A stretch of 64,000 nucleotides of DNA from assembly GCA_013076295.1 (NCBI GenBank), contig RQOL01000658.1, positions 2,418,001 to 2,482,000 of the forward strand. Reading direction: 5' to 3'. The notes beneath the pieces are model-generated. The model did no database searches and was not told the origin of the DNA. It saw only the letters and a list, made by a program, of their open reading frames with translations. The stretch is from Sanderia malayensis. Taxonomy: Eukaryota; Cnidaria; Scyphozoa; Semaeostomeae; Pelagiidae. A program made the translations under genes and the position numbers. Of this stretch, positions 35,374-47,400 are shown in pieces (the first letter of the stretch is position 1; each line of letters begins with the position of its first letter).

Positions 35374-36340
35374 TCACCACCATCTTCTGCTATGGGCAAA
35401 CCTTCCGAAACGAGCGCGTCTGTAGGTCATGCGCCTGAAGAAGCGAACCCGTCCCACTCTAATGCGTCTGATGCTAATACGACGGAAACTTATGCGCCTG
35501 AAGCTAGTGCGTCTGAAACTGATTCTTCTAACGCGAAAACGTCTGTAGCTTGTGCGACTCAAGCGAATTCTTCTAACACGAACACGTCTGTATCTTGTGC
35601 GTCTCAAGCGAATTCTTCTAACACGAACACGTCTGTATCTTGTGCGTCTGAGACGGATTCTTCTAACACGAACACGTCTGTATCTAGTGCGTCTGAAACG
35701 GACTCTTCTAACACGAACACGTCTGTATCTTGTGCGTCTGAGACGGATTCTTCTCAGGCGAACTCTTCTGTAGCGAATACGCCTGACGAAGGCCTTTGGG
35801 TCTTGCTCAGATAAATCTTCAGTTGGATCTATTGGTGGGAAAATGATTGAGTAATAAGTAAAAGAAATGATAATTGAAATTATTTTCTCAACACATTCAG
35901 TGTTTTGAAATGGACTTACCGCTTTCTACTTCATTTTCATTCTCGTCGGTATCGGATTCATCCGGGTTTTTCAATTCGTCAGCAACAGCATCGGATTCAG
36001 CATCAGAATCGGACTCAGCAGCAGAATCAGATTTAGCAGCAGAATCGGATTTAGCAGCTCAATCGGATTTAGCATCAGAATCGGATTTAGCATCAACGTC
36101 AGTATCAGCAGTTTCTTTAACCTTGTCTTGCTGTTCTTCTGCCACACCTGCGTGATAAAATAACATTTCCATGAATTCTCAGTCAAACGATTACATATCT
36201 TGCAAATCAAAACAAATGTAATCTATAACAAAGACAGGACTAAAATATCAAGGATTCGGATACAGCAAGAAACAGTCATATTTACCGAGGTGCGAGAAGA
36301 CCAATCCAAGCAAAAGAAGAGTCAATAAAAATGTCTTCAT
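35374..36340 (-). CDS. Secreted acidic/cationic precursor with Arg-rich tandem repeat, antimicrobial-peptide-like; one in-frame TGA
   Basis: Three exons on the minus strand, 36286-36340, 35920-36147 and 35374-35828, both junctions in phase 1 with good GT/AG sites. The length is 246 codons including the stop. Exon 1 encodes a classic signal peptide (MKTFLLTLLLLGLVF). Exon 2 is strongly acidic, made of SDSDAKSD/AAESD-type repeats. Exon 3 begins with a short acidic spacer, then about 136 residues extremely rich in Arg, built on a 15-residue unit like RRTRYRRVRVRRIRL, and ends RRWW. Charged and hydrophobic residues alternate, as in an amphipathic strand. Signal, acidic pro-region and cationic part is the plan of the Hydra arminins; homology is not shown. 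A TGA at 36,059-36,061 sits where repeats have Ser (TCA or TCT), one base from TCA. It may be an error, an allele or a true lesion. Activity is inferred. Confidence 0.6.
35420..35790. repeat. 45-bp minisatellite inside the cationic exon
   Basis: Units such as ACACGTCTGTATCTTGTGCG followed by TCTGAGACGGATTCTTCTAA recur every 45 bp, well conserved in 35,565-35,745 and fading outward. On the minus strand each unit encodes 15 residues of the Arg-rich repeat; the plus strand is also open and would read Ser/Thr/Asn-rich. The array probably expands and contracts by unequal exchange. Confidence 0.9.
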
Positions 36341-36430
36341 TTTCAACTTCAATTTCGAACCAATGCAGCTGTTCCGAAAAGAAAATATAATAAATCAACT
36401 GTACTGCAAATTGAATTCTGTAGACTAAGA

Positions 36431-36438
36431 AATATATA
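36431..36438 (-). promoter_or_regulatory. Possible TATA box of the cationic precursor gene
   Basis: TATATATT on the minus strand, about 90 bp upstream of the start codon, leaving room for a transcription start about 30 bp downstream and a short leader. Position only; no other element is assigned. Confidence 0.35.
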
Positions 36439-37440
36439 GCAAGGTTAACGTTTTGCGTAAATTTATGCACCAACCTGATTGGGGCAAAACCAAGGAACTC
36501 TTCCTGTCTGAAAAGTTCAGTCCACAACGTTGAGTCGACTCACCGAGAAAGAAATATTCAACAAGAAAAGAGTTCTTTGTTTCTGATTATACTATTTCTT
36601 GCATGATTTTCTTTCAGGGGAAGTTCTGCAAAGTTCTTCCTCTGCTATTCTCCACGGCATTTCCCATCCATTGTTTGCAAAAAAAGAAATTTAATAAGTC
36701 AAATAAAAGTCTAATAAAATAAGGTCAAATCAGAGAGTTGTTGGTTCCAGGCTCTTCCAGTTCTTCTGCATTTGGATCCAGGCTCTTCCTTTTAGAAGAT
36801 CTTGTATCCAAGATACGGTTCTTCGTGATTATGAACACAATATAAGAATTTATAACTGAACTAAAACAAATAATAAATTCTCGTCACTATTTATTCAACA
36901 TAAAGTGTCGCATTAAAAATAGACAGAAAAATGTGATTAATAAAGTAAACAAAGAAGTGTAAAATCCAGTTGCACCTATATTCTCTACTTAAGTAAATCA
37001 CAAAATCCTTATAAAATTAAAACTTGTTAACTTAATGTTATGAAAAAACCATGGTATATCTAAGTTGGGCAGCCATGGAATAATAAAAAATCGCTTAATC
37101 TGACGTTTTGAGCTACAAAAGATTAAATGCTGGAAAAAAGTATGCAAAACCTACAACAAATACTGCGAAGACACACCAAAAATATTGACTTCGCTTCAAC
37201 TATAATGTATATACAACAAATACAAAGGGAAACATTATCTCGTTGTAGTCCTTCCAACAAGAACGTCAAAAAACGAAATAAAAATGACAGCATTGCCTTA
37301 AAACGCTGTACCATGTTTACAAATAAATGAAAAACTATCGCTACCCAGCGCGATAACTAAAATAAAAAGTCATAATACAGTTTTAGCTTTAGTTTTATGA
37401 AAAATCACATATATTAACATCCCACCTTTGTGACAAAGAC
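36439..37440. other. Intergenic AT-rich stretch
   Basis: About 1 kb between the cationic precursor gene and the last exon of the fibrocystin-L-like gene. No gene seen. It should include the 3' untranslated region of the large gene. A GGCTCTTCC-type word is repeated near 36,750-36,790. Confidence 0.4.
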
Positions 37441-38400
37441 TTACTCTTTCAGCGGAGCCTTAAAGAGGGCAGACGGAGGAGAAGCATGTGACACACGTGA
37501 CATTCTCTTGCCGGAATCTCGTTGTTTCTGAGCCTTGTTTCCTTGTGTACAGATCTTCTTGTGTTCAATGACGTCATTCTCTTGACAAAACTCCGAGCAA
37601 TAGCCACGTGCTGCGCAGGTTGGACATTTGAACACTGACACTTTGCCACAGGGACAGAATAATTCATAACCATCTGAAATCAACAAGTATCATTGTATCA
37701 CCATTTGTTGGCTCGTATTTAGCTACATACATATTATTACTATTGAATTATCGTATCTGATGTAAAAGGGAGTAAAATGGCGTGCACAAACCTGTGCCGT
37801 GAAGGATTCTAATCTTCACGATGCTTTTGTAAATCCTGTTGACAGCTATGCTTGACTCCTTTCTCGGGTTGATGGACTCGAACTTGGACGTAAGGAATAC
37901 GAACTTCTGTCTTGCAAGGAAAGGGAACTCAGCAAGCTTTACACGAAGATCTTCCAATTTCCCATTGATGTTAACAGACACCTGACAGACACGATGTAAT
38001 GTTTTGATGCCCTCCTCGCGCAATTGTTTCACTTCCATTGTCTTGTACACAGCACCATCGTCTAGAAATCATGTAAACAAATTCATTAGAAATGAAATTT
38101 TTTCTAAAGCTGAATCAATGAATGTTCTTGTAGGGGATATTTAATGACGTCATATTTAATCATTGTCATACCATCCGTGTGATAAGCTGCGCTGTCGGGT
38201 GTTGGCGCATTGGGATGATTAATAGCATCATCATCATCATCATCATCATGCAACAACATGCTACGATTCAATCCGAATTCACTTGTAGATTGACTCAGAC
38301 TCAGCCTCGCTTGATCCACAGTGAGACGAGACTCAGTCGCTATTGACGTCATACTTGGTGAGGTAGGTAAGCCAACCGGCGCAACGGAAGACGAAAAGGC
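37441..38400 (-). other. Cytoplasmic tail exons with MYND-like zinc finger
   Basis: Exons 38,172-38,400 (Ser-rich, with a DDDDDDD run from ATC-type repeats), 37,792-38,061 (a globular-looking segment, [20 protein letters not shown]) and 37,441-37,673. The last holds [20 protein letters not shown], then [16 protein letters not shown]: the MYND spacing except that the first pair is C-x-C instead of C-x2-C. Phases 0, 1 and 1 match the preceding exons. Confidence 0.7.
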
Positions 38401-41400
38401 CTGTAGGAAAAGAAAGTCATAAATAATAACATAATACAAATGATACAAATTAATACCATTGCCATTGCTTTAGCTTGCATGACAAATCAGCTATGTTATC
38501 AACAAATACCCACTGGTGCATCCAGTGTAGAAGCTCTATCAAGTGACAGATGGTTTTAATACAGCTTTTACAGTTGCAAACAATGTTAACTGGTTGACTT
38601 ACATTTTCTTCACGTGACAGTTCAGTCAGTAATGGTTGTTCTGGCTGAGGACTTGGTTTTCTCGATGTGTCATCTTTCACTTCATCCTGACTTTGGTATG
38701 CGGCATTATCAAACGATGTTTCATCCAATCGCTCCATGCGACTGCTCTGCACAGCAACATCGGTGAATATGATATCATTTGAGTCTGGTGAGTTCTTTCT
38801 CTTCTTCAACTCGATATCTTTCAAGTGAAGAGGTGTAGAATGGTTTGACTTCTTCCTCGGGTTGCCAATCTCATCGATAGAAATCGTTTTCACTCGCTGC
38901 TTGCGCTTTTTCAACCACACAACCACAACAACAACGATAAAGAACAATAGAACTACAACCACAACAACAATTATGATGATCAGCGTCTTGTTATCACCTT
39001 TACTCACTGGCTGCGGAGGAGGTATATTCTCTTTCCCATCAATGACAAGTGTCTGGGCAGCGGTGAAGGTAGTTGACCCAAATGAGAATGTTAATCCACT
39101 CTTCACATCGCCAACAACATCATTAACAATGCTGTCCTTTTTGGATTCCAGTACTTTGACGTTGAAGCCAACTACAATACTGCCTGGAGTTGCTGTGATG
39201 TTTGACAGTATGATTTCTCGTCCTGGTTTGCTGTATTTTTTAAGGAAAAAACTTTTGAAAGCAGAAATAAATGCAGCCTCTTTTCCTTGGATTGTATTGA
39301 AACTCATGTCGAACGTCAGCTTAAAATGCTTCGTTACTGTTGGGTTCTGGCATATGCTGTTTGGCACTGTGAAATTCACAACAGACTGTGGTGCATACAA
39401 TTGGTAAACATCGGTCTTGATACCACTACCAAAATCTACAGTGACCTTACTTCCAGCCATGCTATTTGATGGCTTCTTGAACGTGTCTGTCACCTTGATT
39501 TGACTCGCCGAAGTCGTGAGTGAAAAAACAAGGGTCATCCCAACTCCGTTTTTCCTCAGCTTGGGGTTCATAGATTCGATCTTGTATAACCCAGAGCCGA
39601 GGCTATTCAGCTTCAAAACTGTTCCATGCACATTTCCAGCCAAACTGTAAGACGTAACACTAGCCAAGCCTGAGTTGCTCAGCTCTGCATTCAAAGCATT
39701 GCTTGTATACGAAAGAATAACAAAGACTTGTGCGTTACTCACTGCATCTCCACGCATATTTCTCAAAGATGCTGTAATGGCAAGCTTGCAATCTGGTGCT
39801 GCAGGATTGGCGAGTGTGACATTTGAAATAAATGCAGAATATCCAAGTACAACGTCTCTGCTCATCTTTGCATCTTCGTAATCAACCACACCATTCTTAT
39901 CAGTATCTAACGATAGCCGTTGTACATCATTAACCTCGCTTTGAAGTCTTCGACCAACAGCTGATGTAAACCCATTCATAGCCTCGCGTGCATACGTTTG
40001 AATAAAAGCAGCATCCCTTATATCCACTAAGCAATCTTTATTAGCATCTCCAATTATCGTTTGAGGGCATGAAGTTGGCTTGACAAGCTGTTGAGGTATC
40101 TGTTCGGCATTCTTATCCACGAGAAGAACATTTTTCGACCCAGCTGTGCTGGCAATTGACAGTATTCCCGTGAACGTGATGTCTGCTATCTTGGGAATGC
40201 CAATCATGGTCTTATTATGGCCTACAAGGCCAAGAATCCTGATGTGCCCAACTGACGGCATAGCAATATAATCTGTTGCTATGCTTACGTAGCGGATGAT
40301 AGATGAATCGTATGTTATATTGACATCAAATGCAGCGAGGTCTTGTGTGCCGACATTGATATGTACAGGAACGGACATTGAGCTGCTGGACGAGATGGTG
40401 AGTGGGACTGAGCCACGAACAGAGCCAACATAAACACTGCCAGAGCCAGTACCGTTTGATGATCTCAGGTTGAGAAGCACAACTTGAACTGTCACTGATT
40501 TTCGTTCTGCAATTGGTGCTTGATCAGAGACAAGAATGTCCAAAGCATAAAACTGCCCAGTTGGAACTGAGACCAATGTAACGACACCTAGTTCAAAAAA
40601 ATATTCAAGTCTTAAAAAGATTTGTATTTGCAGTTGGGGCTTATGTTATAGCCTATAGCTAAGGTGTCTATAGCCAACCAATGACAATTGAAGTTTAAGT
40701 TAGTTGACTTACCAGTTGAGTTGTCAATGTTGAAGACTCCAGCCTCGTTTCCACCCGTGAAAGAAAACAATAGTCGGCCATCGGCATCATAATCATCATC
40801 AGTTGCATTGATCTGCAGTATTTGCTCTCCCACTGACCTATCTGCAGCCAACAGCATTGTTATCTGAGCAGCATGCTTCAGAACAGGTGAATATTCATTC
40901 ACAGCAACGATTCTCAGCGTCACATTCACTGAATTATTCAACGCAACTGGGGCACCTTTATCAGTGACGAAAACAGTCATTGTAACCTCCATCGAGGTCA
41001 TCTTTAGTATATCAAGGTCTAAACTGCGCCTTGGATAAAGCACGCCAGTTGCTTTGTCCAGCGTAAACAGCGACGATGAATTTGCGGTCATGTAATACTC
41101 TAGTTGACCGTTTCTACCTGAATCAGCGTCTGTTGCGGTTATTGCAGCAGCATTTGAACCGACGACTGCATTATCTGGTATGGTGATAACATTCGATGAT
41201 AGAGAAAAGACCGGAGCATTGTCGTTAACGTCAATAACATTTATTGTCACGGTTAATGTTGATGTTTTCGGAGCCCCACTGCTAGGATTGTCTCTTGCTT
41301 GAATCACCAAGGAGAAGCTCGTTTGAGTTTCATAATCAAGAGCCTTTGCAACTGTTAAACTTGCGTTTGACAATGAGAAATGATTGTTTGCATCTCCAGA

Positions 41401-44400
41401 AATGATTTGGTAAGACACATTACCATCTGGACCGGAATCCAAGTCATTTGCATTCACAACCAATACTGTAGTATTAACAGCGGTATTTTCGGTCAAAGAC
41501 ACGGTCAGGTGACTTTGGTTGAAGGTTGGAGTGTATTCATTGACACGTGTTATTCGGACGTAAACCGTAATGTTGACCGATTGCTGAACTCTAATACCAT
41601 TATCATGGACATTCATGTTGAAGCAATAAACAGGTTCAGGCATATTGCTGCCATCCAAGTCCAAGGAAGCTAAAAGAAACAAACAAAAATATAGTTGTCT
41701 CTACAAACTGTTATAAACATGCAATGGTGTAATAAAACCTTCCTAAATATATTAACAAAAGTAATAGGGTCATCCTGAAATAATACAACCCCGGTAAACA
41801 AGCAATTAACATTGACGTTGAAAGGCTAATGCTATAAAACCCAGGGTGTACTTACACGCTGCTTTGAAGATGCCAGTGGTTGTATTCAAGCTGAATTTGC
41901 CAGTATCATTTGAACTCAGCAATTCGTATGTTATTCGCCCATTTTCGCCTTCGTCTGGATCAGTTGTCGTCACATTGAACGCATTCTGTCCAACCAAAAC
42001 AATCTCAGGTACCGTGATATTCAAAACTGGCCAATCATACTTGGGCTGATTGTCATTGATGTCCAATACATTAACCTTCAACGCAACATCTTTTGTCAGC
42101 TCAAATGGGCTCGGTGCACTATCACTTGCGCGAATGTTCAGTGAATATGAAGAGACGTTCTCTCGATCCAGACCTGATATAAGCCTGAATACACCAGTTG
42201 ATTGCGACAGGTCAAAGAGCCAGTCCAATGCGCCAGTCTGAATTGTGTACTTCACATTTCCTGCTATGCCGATATCTTGATCTGTTGCCAAGAATGCATG
42301 CAGAGTCTTTGGCGTAGTCTCGTTCTCGTAAACATCGATGATACTTGGTGTAGCTCCATCGAACACTGGACGGTAGTCATTCTTGAATCTCACATTGAAT
42401 GGTTGAGATATAACCTAAAAGTGAACGAAATTCTAAGCATCCACCCAGAGCATGTTGGTCAAGCGTAAGTCAAACATCGAGTCTAATTTGTGTGGGAACT
42501 TACCTGATGACCGTAATTTGATTGGAAACGCAGAGTGTAACCAACTCCATAACCGGTTATCGATAAATCAGTGAACCGTGCTATCTCTCCGTGAACCAAG
42601 ACAGAATGTGTTCCATTCAATGTTCCACCTGTAGGATTATTTGCAATTGTGACAGTAACATTCCAGGATCTTTTCAGTGGTTTGGCAGCTCGATTCGTCC
42701 CGGCATCTCTGACTTCAATCTCAGGCTGGTGACCAAAAATGACCGAATCATTTGCGTTGGAAACTGGTGACGTCACGGCCAAATAGAACACCCTCTGGTT
42801 CACATCAAACGAATCCGAAACAAGGGACATGTTTGCGAATCTTGGATTGGCAGGTTTAATAACAATATCAAATCGCAGCTTATATCCAGAAGCAACGTCA
42901 TAAAAATGAAGATCAGTAAAAGCGATTAATCCAGAGCGAGGTATTTTGAAATACGAAGTGCCATTCAGAACACTATTCGCCCCACCAGAGTGCATTGACG
43001 CATTGACAAACCATTCATCGCCCTTCCAACCAAGATTACCCACAAGGGCATCTGGGAACCTCGACCTGATCTCGAGGATCGGCTGGTTGCCACACACAAC
43101 CGTGTCGTTGCAGTTTCCAGGCTGTTGAACAATGCGTAGATACAACAACCTCTCTTTGACTTCGAATGATACGGATGTAAACTGGGCCGAGTATCGTGAA
43201 GATGGTGACGTCATTGTACTGAGCCTTAACTGATAACCTTTGCCTGGTGTATCAATGCTGAGGTTGGTGAAATGAGCATAACCATTCGCAAATTGCACAG
43301 TTGTACTGCCATTCAGGTTAGCTCCCAAGTTACCATTGCTGATGAGTTCTGCCTTGAAAAGCCATTGTCGTCCCCTCCAACCTGTGTTCGTAACCAATTC
43401 TCCATTCGCCCGATCTCTCACTTCCACACTCGGTTGCTGAACAAACGGTACGGTCTCATTAGCTTCTCCGGGTTGGTTGGTTAAAGTGAAATACAAATCA
43501 CGTTCCTTGATGTCGAATGCTGCAGAAGTAGCCTCAAATTGAACATTCAACGGATACGTCACGTTGAACTTCAACCTGTATCCATTGCCACTGTGTGTTA
43601 TTGCAAGCGTTGAGAAATTTGCAGTTCCATTTATGAATTCCACTGTAGTGTTACCAATCAGTTGTGCATTTGGATCCCCTGTGCCAGCAACAATACTCGC
43701 AGTCACCCTCCACCGATCTGTTGCTCGCCCCAGTTGGCTAACCCAACGATTCAACGCGTCATACATGCGCATTTGAGGCTGAAATGGAAACGAGATCGTC
43801 TCATTGCTGTCGGATGGCTGAGCAATCAAGGCCAGGGACTTTGGTATCAAGTACTGTGTTGGCCCTGATGTTGTATCTGTCACTGATATCTTCTCATCGT
43901 ATCTCTGCGTGGAGTTTGTACCATTTACTACTTGCGCTAAAATAAGAGACGAAAATAGGTAACATCTTGGAAATAATCACATCATTTCGAGTCCAAAAGT
44001 AATCATGCTAAGGTTGAAGATAAGCGTGTGTTCTAAACACAAGATTCAGCACTTACTAACCTGTTTCATTTGTAGCTCTTACTCCTCCGGTTGGATCAAC
44101 TGGATCTGGTTCTGGTTCAGTGACAGTGATCAGACTCAGGTCCAGCCCTGTTGCTGTAGCAAGGCTTCCTGTTTGAGTAGTTTGAACGACCTTCGTGGTC
44201 AAAACTTCGAGCTCAGAGAATGATGTCGAGTTGGCTGCAAAGGAAAAAAATAATGTCACGCATCCAGCTATTAAGCTAAATAATGGAACGTTGAAACGGG
44301 GAACAGGGAACAGGGAACAGGGAACTTACTCGTCTGGTTGGTTGCAGATGTATTCGTTGTTGTCTGTGGAGGATCACCGATTTGAACCTGATAAGATTAA

Positions 44401-47400
44401 GAATGACAAATTAACGACGAAACCACCTCCTGGAATTGATAATATAAGTAGATAACTAGATAGATAATTAGTTAGCAAATCTAGCAACACGTGAAGCTTA
44501 CATTAACATATGATAAACTGCTTGTAGCTCTTCTTCGCCTGGTTCCACCAGCAGATATGACTTCCATGACTCTTACTTTCGAAGGGTCAATGCCAAGTAA
44601 AGCTGCAAGATTCTTTACCAGGTTTTTCTTAAAGAAATCGCTCGTGCTTACAGATGTTGTTGAAACTCCCATACTGAGCTGTAATAAAAAGACCAGGCTT
44701 AGTACATCACGTTCAAACCTATTGAATTTGAAAGTACATACACTAATTTTGCATTTTTATTTTTCTCATTGCAAGTTTTAGTCTGTTGAATTATCAATTA
44801 TGAACATTTACCTGAATAACAGGGGTTGTTCTTATTTCGAAGAATTCATTTCCTTTCACGAGAATGTGCAAGAGTTTTTCGGCATTGTCAAAGTAGTTGA
44901 GTCCTGGATTGCCAGAGAATGTTGGAAGGTATTGGTCAGCAGGTTTGGTTGGATCTTTCTGCATGAGCTCAAAATCTTGTCCTTGAAGCTTGGCATTTGT
45001 GGGTAATATGTATACACCTGGAAAGAAAGATGCCTCGCTCAGAAGCACAATTTATAGCATAAGCAAGATGTGGACTAATTGCTACACAATATGTAAGCAA
45101 TTACAGTGGTCCATCTGTTGACAGACACTGATCAATCTACAGTTACATAAGATGATCATAGTGTAACATATCAAGAACATGATAAATTATGATACAAACA
45201 AGAGGTACTTGGGTTAGTTCTAGTAAACAATGTCTGATTACCTCTGAAGTAGACATCGAGTCTCTGTGGCTTGGCATAATAAATTGATATCAAAATAGCA
45301 TCAGTTGATTTGCTGTTTAACAAATGCAATCTTGTCTTGTGGGGATTGTAGCTCGTGAAGTGCAGAGTGTATTTCAGCTGAGATGCAACGACGGTATAAA
45401 ACGTGGAAATTCTCTCCTGGCATGTATAGCCATGGCACCAACCGTGGTCCATTGGTCCGTTAATTAAGTCTACGTATCCATTTGCAGCTAATGCTACGGG
45501 TGACAATCGTCGTGTTTCTGTATCTTCATCCATGCTTTCGACAACGAAGAAATAATAATCCAAACCGTTGCATTTGTATGCGCCAAAGTCTGAGCTGTAG
45601 ATGCACAGACTTTTACTACTTGTGCCGCGAACGATGCCCTTATTTGGAAATTTTGTGTCAGCATCAATCATGGTACCATCACTATTAGCAATCAACGTCT
45701 TTGGTATTCGATAATTGCCTGCAAGTTTCACAAATAATAATGAAAGTCAGGGGGTACTGAATGATATCGCACATCGATATCTGACAGCAAGTCCAATAAA
45801 TAATGGAAAACGAAAGTGAAAACGATTTACCTAAACCAAAACGTCGATCTCCACCCCATTGGTATTCAGACTTTGATATGATACTTGAGCCAGCAGCACC
45901 AAACATTGAACCATCGATATCCTTGATGAGAAGCTTTCGGCGTGCGTCACAATCCATGTCAACGCAATCAGACGGATTGATCCATGTGGTAGTCGGTCGT
46001 AGAAGACCAACTTTGTTTGCTTCTGTCACGTTAATTAGACTGATGGATTGCAGTTCTGTTGGATGCATGATGTCACCAGATGCACCATTTGGCACGAAAA
46101 TTGTCGTTTCCTTGCCACCGCAAGCTGTCACAAAGTTGGCAAATGTTGTCCGTTTAAAGCGAACGATACCACCAATGGCTGGGTACGACATTGGAGTATC
46201 CCATGGCTTTAAAGGACCATTAGACGGGTTTGAGGTAAACGATGACATTAGAACTCCAATCATACCACCTTGAAAGATATTCAGATAATGACAATGGATA
46301 TTACTAATCATTACAATCTTAACGGGCAACAGCTAACAATGTTATAATGAGCATTATCGAATGCTTGAAGGCATAAATGTTTCTATACATACCAGTCGGT
46401 GATTTTCTTCCTCTTGATCCTAGCATTGTAGCAGGATAAGGTCGATTGTTATCACTGGCACAATCATACAAAGGACTCACACCAATAACTAAACTGTCCC
46501 TCACTTCTATGAACTTATCAATTCTACGATGAGACAACGATGGTGGCTTGGCTACATTCAAGAACAGGTTGTCCGTATTGTCAGCAAGCGTGCAATGAGA
46601 GACAATGATGCTTGAGCTGGGCCATGCAAAGATTCCATAATCATAATTTTTCCAGCTGAAGAAGTTAGAAATTCTGGAACAAACTGGTAAATGGCCAGCA
46701 TATGGTAAATGGATGCCATGGAGACAAGAGTGAGCCTCGTTGTCACGCCAGTCTTTTGCTGGGTTGATGTCACTGCAACTTTCTCCTCCGACTAAGAATC
46801 CTATCTTCTCACTACCAGCAATAACATTGCCTCGCAATGAGGTGTTAGTCGCTTTGATGACCTCGATTGCACCAGGCCAGTGAATATCAAATTTAGGTAT
46901 CAATCCTTTGTAGGTATGTGGAGCAATTGCCAAGACGACCAGGTTGTTGATAAGCTGGTTTCCAGATCCCTCGTTTCGTATACCTGATCCAACAACATGG
47001 TGCAGTGCATTGTTTTCTACCAGTAAATTGTTCGTCCCAAATATTCCAATACCTGAATTGTAGCCATCATGAAAAGCATTGTCTTTCACGTACGAATCAT
47101 TTCCGTTTATTGTTCCAGCATCAAGAAAGGCCAAGGCATATCTAGAACATGATAGATTATTGTCTTACACAATCTTTGCATTCAAGCAAGTAATAAATCA
47201 AACATTTAAATGACAGATCAAACATACCTGGGATCATAATTCTCATTCCAACCATACTGTCCGCAATGACTGAACTCAACATTCGAAATGACGGCTTTCC
47301 CTGTATACGTTTTCCCGGCTTCTGAATATGAACCAACAAGAACACGACAACCAAATGATTCACCACGTGCACCAACTGGGTCATCAGCACCTTCTATTTT

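Noticed and set aside
35552..35773. Second plus-strand frame rich in Leu/Arg (TRLYLVRLKRI repeats)
   Set aside because: Another frame of the same 45-bp minisatellite, with no start context or splice support.
35314..35814. Plus-strand Ser/Thr/Asn-rich frame of 166 codons
   Set aside because: It is the antisense of the Arg-rich exon. The minus strand has matching splice sites, phases and a signal peptide; the plus frame has none of these.
37441..38061. MYND exons as a separate gene
   Set aside because: Splice phases 0, 1 and 1 join them exactly to the transmembrane exon, and no start context is seen.
44300..44327. CRISPR-like or regulatory tandem repeat
   Set aside because: Only a 7-mer microsatellite in an intron of an animal gene; no spacer structure anywhere in the window.
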